Below, one piece after another: positions 23,974-31,263 of a stretch of 40,121 nt of DNA (position 1 is its first letter; each line of letters opens with the position of its first letter). This DNA comes from CALCTE01 sp045627885 (GTDB lineage: Bacteria; Bacillota; Clostridia; Oscillospirales; CAG-272), in the NCBI GenBank assembly GCA_045627885.1, contig JAZQOM010000058.1, positions 1-40,121 on the forward strand, read 5' to 3'. A program made the position numbers and the translations under genes. The notes under the pieces are model-generated. The model was not told the DNA's origin and did not search any database. It saw nothing but the letters and a program-made list of their open reading frames with translations.

Positions 23974-24002
23974 ATTATATCGCAAAAATTTTGTTTTGTC
24001 AA
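23974..24002 (-). promoter_or_regulatory. Perfect-consensus promoter of the rsgA leader
   Basis: TTGACA (24002-23997), 17 bases, TATAAT (23979-23974) on the minus strand. The -35 overlaps the stop codon of the MBL-hydrolase gene. Confidence 0.9.
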
Positions 24003-24613
24003 ATACTATATTGCTTTTCTTCATTAAGAGTTGTTGCGTATCCGTGTCCGGGAAGAACTGTATAGTTGAATTTTACGGCATAGAGCCTATTAAGCGATGC
24101 TTTCATCATCGGATATGAGCCGCTGTATAAATCGGTTCTGCCTATGCCGCCTTTGAAAACAGTGTCGCCGGATATCATTATATCGTCTATAAGATAAACA
24201 CAACTGCCGATTGTGTGCCCGGGCGTGAGCATACAGGCTATTGCGATATCTTCAAACATAAAGATATCGCCGTCGTTTAATATTATGTCAGGCGGAAAAT
24301 CAACGGTGTAGCTTTCTCCGAATATCGGATAAGAACAGTTGTTGTAGCAGTTTTGCAGTAAAAGTATGTCATCAAGCGGCATAACAAGCTTTGCACCCGT
24401 GCTTTCGCGAAGCTCATTCAATGCGCCGATGTGGTCGGCGTGACCGTGCGTGAGAAAAATATATTTGAGCGAAAGAGAATTTTTAGTAAGAATTCTCAAT
24501 ATTTTGGGACAATCTGCCGCAGGGTCAAAAATTGCCGCGCTTCCCGTATTTTCGTTATATATAATATAAGAATTTGTCGGCATATCGCCGAGCATAAGAG
24601 ATAAATATTTCAT
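23999..24613 (-). CDS. MBL-fold metallo-hydrolase, glyoxalase II-like
   Basis: A 204-residue single-domain metallo-beta-lactamase-fold hydrolase. Metal ligands: THGHADHIG (His56, His58, Asp60, His61), PGHTIGS, GDTVFKGGIGRTDL (bridging Asp) and PGHGYAT. The short form without the C-terminal glutathione-binding domain resembles YcbL-type hydrolases rather than true GloB, so the substrate is uncertain; small thioesters are likely. It has its own perfect promoter and no terminator before the rsgA leader promoter. Confidence 0.9.
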   Translation of the reverse strand: MKYLSLMLGDMPTNSYIIYNENTGSAAIFDPAADCPKILRILTKNSLSLKYIFLTHGHADHIGALNELRESTGAKLVMPLDDILLLQNCYNNCSYPIFGESYTVDFPPDIILNDGDIFMFEDIAIACMLTPGHTIGSCVYLIDDIMISGDTVFKGGIGRTDLYSGSYPMMKASLNRLYAVKFNYTVLPGHGYATTLNEEKQYSI

Positions 24614-24639
24614 AGCTCGTCCTTTTTTTAATTCGACCG

Positions 24640-24668
24640 ATTATATAAAATTAGCGCCGAAATGTCAA
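24640..24668 (-). promoter_or_regulatory. Promoter of the MBL-hydrolase gene
   Basis: TTGACA (24668-24663), 17 bases, TATAAT (24645-24640) on the minus strand, 26 bases before the ATG at 24613. Confidence 0.88.
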
Positions 24669-24708
24669 TACCCAAAATGCGGCAAATTTTCAATTTTCGC
24701 TAAATATA

Positions 24709-24737
24709 TTGTATATTCAAAAAAATAATGATATAAT
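24709..24737 (+). promoter_or_regulatory. Promoter of the rluA-like/cwlD/radA operon
   Basis: TTGTAT (24709-24714), 17 bases, TATAAT (24732-24737). It is divergent from the MBL-gene promoter, with about 40 bases between the two -35 boxes. Confidence 0.8.
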
Positions 24738-24761
24738 TTACATAAGAAAGGGGAGATGCGC

Positions 24762-25715
24762 TTGAGAGAAATTAAGGTGAATAAAAACGATTCAAACCAA
24801 AGGCTCGATAAATTTCTGCATAAGCTCATGCCGAGTCTTCCGAATGCTCTCCTTTATAAATATTTGCGCAAGAAGTGCATCAGAATTAACGCAAAACATA
24901 TAACGGACGGCGCTACAATGTTAAACTGCGGGGATGTCATAACGCTTTATATCAGCGATGAGTTCTTCAACGATTCAACCGAAACGCCGAATAAAAGCGT
25001 AAATCTTCCCGCTCCCGATATAGTATATGAGGATGACAATATAATTTTGCTCAACAAAGAAGCGGGAATAAGCGTTCATCCCGACGAAAAACAAAAAGAC
25101 GGTACGCTTGTTGATATAATGATTGCCTATCTTAAGAAAAAAGGCGAGTATATCTGCGAGAATGAGCAAAGCTTTGTTCCGTCCTTGTGCAACCGCATTG
25201 ACCGCAATACCTGCGGGATAGTTATAGGCGCAAAGAATGCCGAAAGCCTTAGAGAAATGAATCTTATCATTAAAGAGCGGCAGATTGAAAAGCGATATCT
25301 GTGCTTAGTGCACGGCGTTATGCAGAAGAAAGTCGATACACTTAAAAATTTTTTATTAAAGGATTCGGCGAAGAATGAAGTCACGGTGTTTGACAAACCT
25401 GTTCCGGATGCCAAAACCGCGATTCTCGATTATAAATTGATAAATACAAAAAAATTGCCCGACGGAAGCGATGTATCGTTGCTTGAAGTGCTGTTGCACA
25501 CCGGCAGAACACACCAGATAAGGGCTCAGCTTGCTCATATAGGTCACAGCATTGTCGGTGACGGCAAATACGGTAAATCCTACGGTGACGATAAAAAGAA
25601 CGGCTACCGTTTTCAGGCGCTTTGCGCGTATAAGCTCAGGTTTTCACTTTCGGGAGAATTTCCGCTTTTGTCGTATCTTAACGGAAAAGAATTTTCAATT
25701 AACTGTAATTTTTGA
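24762..25715 (+). CDS. RluA-family pseudouridine synthase (second copy)
   Basis: A 317-residue paralogue of the RluD-like enzyme at 20036. It has an N-terminal S4 domain (NQRLDKFLHKLMPSLPNALLYKYLRKKCIRIN), then VYEDDNIILLNKEAGISVHPDE, the catalytic loop NRIDRNTCGIVIGA, and LLHTGRTHQIRAQLAHIGHSIVGDGKYG. This arrangement is closer to RluC/YhcT-type enzymes. The TTG at 24762 is chosen: AAGGGG lies 8 bases before it, whereas the ATG at 24756 is only two bases from that site. It is the first gene of a plus-strand run reaching 29473. Confidence 0.92.
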   Translation: MREIKVNKNDSNQRLDKFLHKLMPSLPNALLYKYLRKKCIRINAKHITDGATMLNCGDVITLYISDEFFNDSTETPNKSVNLPAPDIVYEDDNIILLNKEAGISVHPDEKQKDGTLVDIMIAYLKKKGEYICENEQSFVPSLCNRIDRNTCGIVIGAKNAESLREMNLIIKERQIEKRYLCLVHGVMQKKVDTLKNFLLKDSAKNEVTVFDKPVPDAKTAILDYKLINTKKLPDGSDVSLLEVLLHTGRTHQIRAQLAHIGHSIVGDGKYGKSYGDDKKNGYRFQALCAYKLRFSLSGEFPLLSYLNGKEFSINCNF

Positions 25716-25723
25716 GGTGTCTT

Positions 25724-26290
25724 ATGCTTGACAAAATGAAAAAGAAAATAGGCTTTGCATTAAGAATATTCGGCTATCAGGTCGCGATGTCTATATTCGC
25801 ACTTATGATAACAACACCTGTATTCAACAGACCGTTATACAGAATATTTACATCGGTTTTCTCAATACTCTTATATTTTGTTTTAGTCTATTTTACCGCG
25901 CACGACCTCGGCGCCAAAGACTATGTCGGACGCAACAATCCCGTAAATCCTCCGAAAGCCGTAGACGGATTTGTATATTGTGCTATGTCGCAGGTGATAA
26001 ATCTTGTGTTTATTATTCTTTATCTGCTTGTCCCCGGCTCATTTATAGCACTGTATCTCGGCAACTTTATGTATTGCCCTCTCAACTTTATCCATATTCA
26101 ATCAGCTGCCGACCTTGATGTAACATTCAATGCAATATGGTATCTTGTATCCTGCTTGCCTCAGATTGCTGTCGGCGGTATCGCGTATTTGTTCGGATAC
26201 AAAGGCATTTTCATTTCAAAAATATTCAAGCTCGACACAAAAGAAATTAACGCAAATCCCAACGAAGACAACCCGACTTTAGACGAATAG
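25724..26290 (+). CDS. Unknown four-helix membrane protein
   Basis: A 188-residue protein of unrecognised family. Hydrophobic segments lie at about 11-30 (FGYQVAMSIFALMITTPVF), 40-58 (FSILLYFVLVYFTAHDLG), 85-115 (YCAMSQVINLVFIILYLLVPGSFIALYLG) and 135-157 (AIWYLVSCLPQIAVGGIAYLFGY), with a charged, probably cytoplasmic C-terminal tail ending in an Asn/Asp/Glu-rich stretch. The ATG at 25724 follows GAGGTGTCTT; a TTG at 25712 overlapping the previous stop is less likely. It is encoded directly before the CwlD-like amidase. An envelope or sporulation role would be a guess. Confidence 0.75.
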   Translation: MLDKMKKKIGFALRIFGYQVAMSIFALMITTPVFNRPLYRIFTSVFSILLYFVLVYFTAHDLGAKDYVGRNNPVNPPKAVDGFVYCAMSQVINLVFIILYLLVPGSFIALYLGNFMYCPLNFIHIQSAADLDVTFNAIWYLVSCLPQIAVGGIAYLFGYKGIFISKIFKLDTKEINANPNEDNPTLDE

Positions 26291-26306
26291 TAATTTTACA
26301 GTCTGC

Positions 26307-26328
26307 CCCCGAATATATTTTTTCGGGG
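26307..26328 (+). promoter_or_regulatory. Hairpin overlapping the cwlD ribosome binding site
   Basis: CCCCGAA (26307-26313) pairs perfectly with TTCGGGG (26322-26328), loop of eight. The 3' arm contains most of the GGGGTG that serves the GTG start at 26337, so folding would reduce initiation; no T tract follows. Confidence 0.5.
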
Positions 26329-26336
26329 TGATTAAT

Positions 26337-27080
26337 GTGACTGTATCCGATGAAAAGTATCTCAAGACATATCCGATTAAATTAACTTTATTCGCACTTA
26401 TTCTTTTGGCAGTATTTTTGCTTCTGCTTATTTTAAGTCTTAAATTCGGAATATTTACAACACGCTTTATTGATGTGTCCGAATGCGTAGGTCAAACGAT
26501 TATCATTGACCCCGGACACGGCGGTAAGGATTCCGGAGCAGACGGAGTTTACGGCAAGAAAGAAAGCGCTCTTTGCCTTGAAATATCGGAAAAAATATAT
26601 AAATATCTGTCTTTAAGCGGATATAATTGCGTAATGACACGAACTGCCGATACGGAGCTTACCGCGGAGAATAAAGAGCTTTCACGCAAGCAGGGTGATT
26701 TGCAGGGGAGAGTCGAATTTGCAAATTCTTATCCCGACGCGATATTTGTAAGTATTCACATGAATACTTTTCCGTCGCCGACCTGCAAGGGCGCACAGAT
26801 ATTCTATTCGCCGAACTCTGACGAAAGCAAAATTTTATCTGATATAATAAAAAGCAAAATTTCGCTTCTTCAGCCTGACAATACAAGAGAAAATAAAATG
26901 GCGGGCACCAATATCTATGTTCTCAAAAACCTCGAAATACCGTCGGTGCTTATCGAATGCGGATTTTTGACAAACAAAAACGATGAATCAAATTTGAACA
27001 ATCCCGAGTATCAGAATATACTTGCACTGTATATTGCTTCGGGCATTTGCGAATACGCGGAAAACAGAGGAAAAGGATAA
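26337..27080 (+). CDS. cwlD: N-acetylmuramoyl-L-alanine amidase, CwlD-like (Amidase_3)
   Basis: A zinc amidase cleaving the lactyl-Ala bond of peptidoglycan. CwlD acts on spore cortex to start muramic-lactam formation. The 247 residues have a membrane anchor at about 14-38 and then the catalytic domain: IIIDPGHGGKDSGADG (His61), KESALCLEIS (Glu76), FVSIHMN (third ligand) and LIECGFLTNKND with the catalytic Glu. One anchor, no cell-wall repeat domains and single-domain size fit CwlD rather than a vegetative autolysin. The GTG at 26337 follows GGGGTG at six bases; the GTG at 26328 lies inside that site. The cwlD symbol is by family and context. Confidence 0.85.
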   Translation: MTVSDEKYLKTYPIKLTLFALILLAVFLLLLILSLKFGIFTTRFIDVSECVGQTIIIDPGHGGKDSGADGVYGKKESALCLEISEKIYKYLSLSGYNCVMTRTADTELTAENKELSRKQGDLQGRVEFANSYPDAIFVSIHMNTFPSPTCKGAQIFYSPNSDESKILSDIIKSKISLLQPDNTRENKMAGTNIYVLKNLEIPSVLIECGFLTNKNDESNLNNPEYQNILALYIASGICEYAENRGKG

Positions 27081-27081
27081 T

Positions 27082-28476
27082 ATGGCAAAAAGTAATCTTA
27101 AAACTGTATTTGTTTGCAGCGATTGCGGCAACGAAAGCGTTAAGTGGTCGGGAAAATGCCCCGCCTGCGGAAGCTGGAATACTATGTTTGAGCAAAAAAT
27201 CGAACAGGATGATACTGCATCCAAAAAAGGAATTTCCGCAAGAAGTCTCAGCCCAAGTGAAATTGCCCGACCGATAACCGATATAAGCGAATGCTTCGAC
27301 GAGCGTATCGGAACAGGTTGCGGCGAATTTGACAGAGTTCTCGGCGGCGGACTTGTAAAAGGCTCCGTCGTATTGATAAGCGGCGAGCCCGGCATCGGCA
27401 AGTCAACACTTCTTTTGCAAATTTGCTCGGATATTGCAAAAGGATATAAGGTTTTGTATGTATCGGGAGAAGAATCGGTAAATCAGCTCAAAATCCGCGC
27501 AAAACGACTCGGAGTATCCTCGGACAAGCTGTATATTCTTACAGAGACCAATATTTATGATGTTCTTTTGCAGATAGACACTCTTTTGCCCGATGTTGTT
27601 ATAGTAGACTCCATTCAGACTATGTATGACGAAAGAGTCAATTCCACGCCGTCAAGTATTTCTCAGGTAAAAGAATGCACAATGGCGCTTATAAACAAAG
27701 CCAAGGCGACCGGCACATCAATACTTATAGTAGGTCATGTCAACAAAGAAGGCAGTATCGCCGGCCCGAAAGTTGTAGAGCACATGGTTGATGCCGTGCT
27801 ACATTTTGAGGGAGAACGCTCACATCAAAACAGAATAATCAGAGCCGAAAAGAACAGATACGGCTCCACTAACGAAATCGGCGTTTTTGAAATGACGGAT
27901 TCTGGACTTAAGGAAGTTATAAATCCGTCGGAAATGCTTCTTGCAGGCAGACCTATCGGCGTTCCCGGTAACTGCACTGTCTGCATAGTAGAAGGCTCAA
28001 GACCGATTCTTGCCGAGGTGCAGGCACTTGTAACGCCGACGGTATTTGCGGCTCCGCGCCGCATGGCGAGCGGCGTTGATTATAACCGCCTTTCGCTCAT
28101 TATAGCGGTTCTCGAAAAGAGAATGGGACTTAAATTCGCAAACTGCGACGCGTTTTTGAATGTTGTCGGCGGTATTCGCATAGATGAGCCTGCGAGCGAC
28201 CTTGCAATAGCGCTTTCTCTGTATTCAGGAATATCAGACACACCGATTCCCGACGACCTTGCCGTATTCGGAGAAGTCGGACTTGCAGGGGAGTGCCGTC
28301 CCGTTAATTTCTGCGACCTTTGTGTTGCGGAAGCGGCTCGTCAGGGCTTTTCGTCAGTTATGATACCGCTTCGCAATTATGAAAAACTCCCTAAAAAAGA
28401 TTACGGTATAAAGATAATCCCCGTAAAGGGACTTTACGAAGCCATCAGCGCCGTAAAAGACGCCGCGGGTAAATGA
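27082..28476 (+). CDS. radA: DNA repair protein RadA
   Basis: A RecA-like branch-migration helicase in recombination (Sms). The 464 residues contain an N-terminal zinc finger (Cys12, Cys15, Cys26, Cys29: VCSDCG...KCPACGSWN), the P-loop GEPGIGKSTLLLQ near 99-111, VVIVDSIQTMY (Walker B), the RadA-specific KNRYGSTNEIGVFEM, and a C-terminal Lon-protease-like domain (ANCDAFLNVVGGIRIDEPASDLAIALS). The ATG at 27082 with AGAGGAAAAGG is chosen over 27022, which lies inside cwlD. It starts one base after the amidase stop. Confidence 0.97.
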   Translation: MAKSNLKTVFVCSDCGNESVKWSGKCPACGSWNTMFEQKIEQDDTASKKGISARSLSPSEIARPITDISECFDERIGTGCGEFDRVLGGGLVKGSVVLISGEPGIGKSTLLLQICSDIAKGYKVLYVSGEESVNQLKIRAKRLGVSSDKLYILTETNIYDVLLQIDTLLPDVVIVDSIQTMYDERVNSTPSSISQVKECTMALINKAKATGTSILIVGHVNKEGSIAGPKVVEHMVDAVLHFEGERSHQNRIIRAEKNRYGSTNEIGVFEMTDSGLKEVINPSEMLLAGRPIGVPGNCTVCIVEGSRPILAEVQALVTPTVFAAPRRMASGVDYNRLSLIIAVLEKRMGLKFANCDAFLNVVGGIRIDEPASDLAIALSLYSGISDTPIPDDLAVFGEVGLAGECRPVNFCDLCVAEAARQGFSSVMIPLRNYEKLPKKDYGIKIIPVKGLYEAISAVKDAAGK

Positions 28477-28477
28477 T

Positions 28478-29473
28478 ATGAAATACGAATATTCATCGGA
28501 GCTTCTTGACGAATTTCTCAACTTTAAGCTTGTAATAGCCGGAAATTCAAAAAACAGCATAGACCAGTATTATAACGATTTACATTTGTTTTTTCAATTT
28601 GTCAAGGCTAAAAGAAACGGATTTTCGGAAAAAGAGGCATATAACAATCTGCCTATTTCCGATTGTAATCTCGAATTTGTAAAAACCATAAAAAGAAGCG
28701 ACATATACAATTATATGAACTTTTGCTTTGAAGAAAGACAGAATTCAAAGCGAACACTTGCGCGCAAGCTTTCGTCAATCAAAGAGCTTTATAAGTACCT
28801 TTGCATTAAGCAGCACTATATTGACGATAATCCGACGGTCGGCATTGATACGCCTAAATACAAAAGCGGACTTCCTAAATATTTAAGGCTTAACGAATGT
28901 ATCACCCTGCTTGATTCCGTTGACGGCAAATTCAAGGTAAGAGACTACGCAATTCTCACAATGTTTCTTAACTGCGGGATGCGTCTTTCGGAGCTTGTGG
29001 GACTTGACTTGTCTTCATTGAGACTTGATGATAACGGAAGCGGAGATTATGTTTCTGTCAATGTAATAGGTAAGGGAAGCAAAGAAAGGCTTATATATCT
29101 TAACGATGCCTGCAACGCGGCGTTAAAGGATTATATAAAATTCAGGTCGGCGATTCCCGATATAATTGATAAAAATGCCTTGTTTATTTCCGCACAGAAG
29201 CGCAGAATTAATAAACGGCAGGTAGAAAATATCGTAAAGAAAGCGCTTTCAAACGCCGAGCTTGGCGGCAGAGGACTTTCAACACATAAGTTAAGACATA
29301 CGGCGGCTACGCTTATGTACGAACACGGAAAAGTCGATGTGCGAGTCTTAAAGGATATTCTCGGGCACGAGCAGCTCAATACTACACAGATTTATACTCA
29401 TTTAAGCGATGATAAAATGTATAACGCGGTCAACTCAAATCCGCTTAATTCAGTCAGAAAGAACGATAAATAA
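28478..29473 (+). CDS. XerC/XerD-type tyrosine recombinase
   Basis: A site-specific recombinase of 331 residues. The N-terminal SAM-like domain spans about 1-115. The catalytic domain carries the full set: Arg169 (CGMRLSEL), Lys near 199-202 (GKGSKER), His270 and Arg273 (HKLRHT), His297 (LGHEQ) and Tyr306 (TTQIYTH). Size and close match to Xer motifs suggest chromosome dimer resolution rather than an element integrase, and its operon place after radA supports a housekeeping role. Whether it is the XerC or XerD equivalent cannot be decided. It ends at a palindromic terminator. Confidence 0.9.
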   Translation: MKYEYSSELLDEFLNFKLVIAGNSKNSIDQYYNDLHLFFQFVKAKRNGFSEKEAYNNLPISDCNLEFVKTIKRSDIYNYMNFCFEERQNSKRTLARKLSSIKELYKYLCIKQHYIDDNPTVGIDTPKYKSGLPKYLRLNECITLLDSVDGKFKVRDYAILTMFLNCGMRLSELVGLDLSSLRLDDNGSGDYVSVNVIGKGSKERLIYLNDACNAALKDYIKFRSAIPDIIDKNALFISAQKRRINKRQVENIVKKALSNAELGGRGLSTHKLRHTAATLMYEHGKVDVRVLKDILGHEQLNTTQIYTHLSDDKMYNAVNSNPLNSVRKNDK

Positions 29474-29475
29474 CT

Positions 29476-29502
29476 AAATCCCCGTGATATCACGGGGATT
29501 TT
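29476..29502. terminator. Bidirectional palindromic terminator between xer and spoIIID
   Basis: Positions 29476-29486 (AAATCCCCGTG) and 29491-29501 are inverted copies around ATAT, with A's before and T's after, serving both convergent genes. Confidence 0.9.
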
Positions 29503-29503
29503 C

Positions 29504-29761
29504 CTATTTTGCGAGCTTTTCCATCATATATTTGTTTTTTGTTGCTTCGCCGCCTCTTATGTGCCGCACTTCTTTATTGTATTGCAGTACTTGTTCCACT
29601 TGGTCAAATAGTCGCCTGTCAATTCTTTCAAGCCGCTCACTCATATCCTTATGTACCGTTGATTTTGATATTCCGAAATATGCTGCCGCTTGTCTTACGG
29701 TGCATTTTTTATCCGCAATATAAACGGCAATATCCGAAACGCGTTTTTCTATATCGTACAT
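29504..29761 (-). CDS. spoIIID: Sporulation transcription factor SpoIIID
   Basis: A small DNA-binding regulator of mother-cell sporulation genes. The 85-residue product matches SpoIIID end to end: an N-terminal basic stretch, the helix-turn-helix CTVRQAAAYFGISKSTVHKDMSERL at about 20-44, and the C-terminal basic HIRGGEATKNKYMMEK helix that also contacts DNA. GGAGG lies five bases before the ATG, but entirely within the 3' arm of a perfect 19-bp inverted repeat (29764-29808). No clear sigma-E promoter was found. It shows that the organism is, or descends from, a spore former. Confidence 0.95.
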   Translation of the reverse strand: MYDIEKRVSDIAVYIADKKCTVRQAAAYFGISKSTVHKDMSERLERIDRRLFDQVEQVLQYNKEVRHIRGGEATKNKYMMEKLAK

Positions 29762-29763
29762 AA

Positions 29764-29808
29764 AAGCCTCCGATAATATTATACATTAGATAATATTATC
29801 GGAGGCTT
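29764..29808. repeat. Perfect 19-bp inverted repeat burying the spoIIID ribosome binding site
   Basis: Positions 29764-29782 and 29790-29808 are exact inverted copies with a seven-base loop. In the direction of rbsK and spoIIID transcription, the hairpin begins 23 bases after the ribokinase stop and its 3' arm contains GGAGG followed by CTTTT and the spoIIID ATG. It probably terminates rbsK transcripts and masks the spoIIID site on read-through RNA. Confidence 0.85.
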
Positions 29809-29831
29809 ATTTTTATGACTGTATTATCTTA

Positions 29832-30770
29832 TCAGAAGGGATGTTCTTCAAGATATTTGTCAATTTCTTCTCTTGTTGCCATAGCTACTGAAGAGCCCAT
29901 GCGTGTAACCTTAAGACCGGATGTTACAGCGCCGAATTTAGCGGCTTCAACAAGGTCTTTGCCCTCAGAGAGAGCAGTTACAAGACCACCGCAGAAAGAG
30001 TCGCCGGCGCCGGTTGTATCAACAGCTTTAACCTTGATAATCGGCACATAAGCCTTCTTCTCGGGAGTGGAAACATAAGAGCCGCGAGTACCGAGAGTGA
30101 TGATTACATTCTCAACGCCCTTGTCGTGGAAATACTGAGCAGCCTTTTCAATTCCCTCGTTTGTATCGGTGGGAATACCAGAAATCTGCGCTGCTTCAAC
30201 CTCGTTGGGCATTATGCAGTAAAGACCTTTGTAAATTTCCTCGGGAACAGGCTCGTTAGGAGCGGGAGCGGGGTTGATAAGAACCTTTGCACCGGCTTCG
30301 ACGGCAATATTCTTTGCGTAAAGAACCATATCCATATTTATCTCGAACTGCATAAGGAAGATATCGGAAGCTCTGATAATGTCGGCAACACTGTCAACTT
30401 CCTCTTTCTTCATGTGGTCGCAGGCGCCGAGATAAACGGCGATGGCGTTCTGACCGGTTGTTTCGTCAACCGTGATGGGTGCGCAGGCTGTTGAATTTCC
30501 TTCGTTATCAACAAATATGTATTTGGGGTCAAATCCTGCATCCTTGAATGCGCCTTCGGCAAGGCTCTTGAAGCTGTCGTTGCCGACACGGGTAATCATG
30601 GTGACATCACCGCCTGCTTTTTTAGCCGCGATGCCCTGGTTGCAGCCCTTACCTCCGGGGCCCATTTTGAAAAATGTACCTTTTACTGTTTCTGCCGGAG
30701 CGGGAATGTGGGGAGCGCGTCCCATAAGGTCAACGACGAAGCTTCCCATTACTGTAATTTTCTTGCCCAT
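29832..30770 (-). CDS. rbsK: Ribokinase, PfkB family
   Basis: Phosphorylates ribose (or a similar sugar) at O5 using ATP. The 312 residues carry MGSFVVDLMGRAPHIPAPAETV, the substrate motif GPGGKGCNQGIAAKKAGG (PfkB signature 1, about 38-55), INPAPAPN, and the catalytic DTTGAGDSFCGG (signature 2, near 247-258). No ribose transporter or rbs regulator is adjacent. Its product, ribose 5-phosphate, could feed PRPP for Xpt and Upp, or the transketolase. AAAGGAG precedes the ATG at 30770. Confidence 0.88.
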   Translation of the reverse strand: MGKKITVMGSFVVDLMGRAPHIPAPAETVKGTFFKMGPGGKGCNQGIAAKKAGGDVTMITRVGNDSFKSLAEGAFKDAGFDPKYIFVDNEGNSTACAPITVDETTGQNAIAVYLGACDHMKKEEVDSVADIIRASDIFLMQFEINMDMVLYAKNIAVEAGAKVLINPAPAPNEPVPEEIYKGLYCIMPNEVEAAQISGIPTDTNEGIEKAAQYFHDKGVENVIITLGTRGSYVSTPEKKAYVPIIKVKAVDTTGAGDSFCGGLVTALSEGKDLVEAAKFGAVTSGLKVTRMGSSVAMATREEIDKYLEEHPF

Positions 30771-30817
30771 AGTAATATTCTCCTTTAATTTATTTCAAAA
30801 TAGAATCTTCCGTAAAT

Positions 30818-30846
30818 ATTATAACAAGAATTTCCGATTAAATCAA
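30818..30846 (-). promoter_or_regulatory. rbsK promoter
   Basis: TTGATT (30846-30841), 17 bases, TATAAT (30823-30818) on the minus strand; the -35 overlaps the 3' end of ruvX. Confidence 0.82.
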
Positions 30847-31253
30847 TGATTTTTATCAAGATAATTTTGCAATATTATCTCCGCCGAAAGTATGTCAACT
30901 CTGTCTTTTCTTTTTTTGCCGTGAGTACCCGTCATATTCATAATCGTATGAGCTTGCATGGTTGTAACTCTTTCGTCAAAAAGCTCAACGGGAATATCTG
31001 ATATTTCTTCTATGTACGCTTTGATAAGCTCGCTTTTTTCCGCTCTGTCGCCTTTTGTACCGTTCATATTGAGGGGAAGACCGAGTACAATTTTTCCCGC
31101 GCCGTTTTTATTTGCGCATTCAACTATTTTTGCCGCGGCATCATGAAGTCCGGTGGCGGTTATGTCATAAAGCCCCGATGCCAAGAATTCGGAAGCATCG
31201 GATACAGCTACGCCTATTCGTTTGTCACCGTAGTCAATACCGAGTATTTTCAT
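30843..31253 (-). CDS. ruvX: YqgF/RuvX-family pre-16S rRNA nuclease
   Basis: A 136-residue RNase H-fold protein implicated in maturing the 16S rRNA 5' end and historically called a Holliday junction resolvase homologue. Motifs: MKILGIDYGDKRIGVAVSD with the first catalytic Asp at 6, IVLGLPLNMNGTKGDRAEK, FDERVTTMQA and the final KDRVDILSAEIILQNYL with another acidic catalytic residue. CGGAGAG precedes the ATG, ten bases after the rluB stop. It is the last gene of the lon run. Confidence 0.93.
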   Translation of the reverse strand: MKILGIDYGDKRIGVAVSDASEFLASGLYDITATGLHDAAAKIVECANKNGAGKIVLGLPLNMNGTKGDRAEKSELIKAYIEEISDIPVELFDERVTTMQAHTIMNMTGTHGKKRKDRVDILSAEIILQNYLDKNH

Positions 31254-31263
31254 AAACTCTCCG

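Noticed and set aside
23802..23998. T-box, 6S RNA, SRP RNA or known riboswitch in the rsgA leader
   Set aside because: No T-box GGTGG/TGG elements, SRP tetraloop domain, 6S-type long central bubble or familiar aptamer core could be identified.
28478..29473. Tyrosine recombinase as integrase of a mobile element
   Set aside because: Its motifs and size are Xer-like, it sits in an operon with radA, and no att sites or cargo are nearby.
29771..29783. TATAAT inside the spoIIID inverted repeat as a sigma-A promoter
   Set aside because: No -35 match lies 17 bases upstream, and transcription would start at the ribosome binding site itself.
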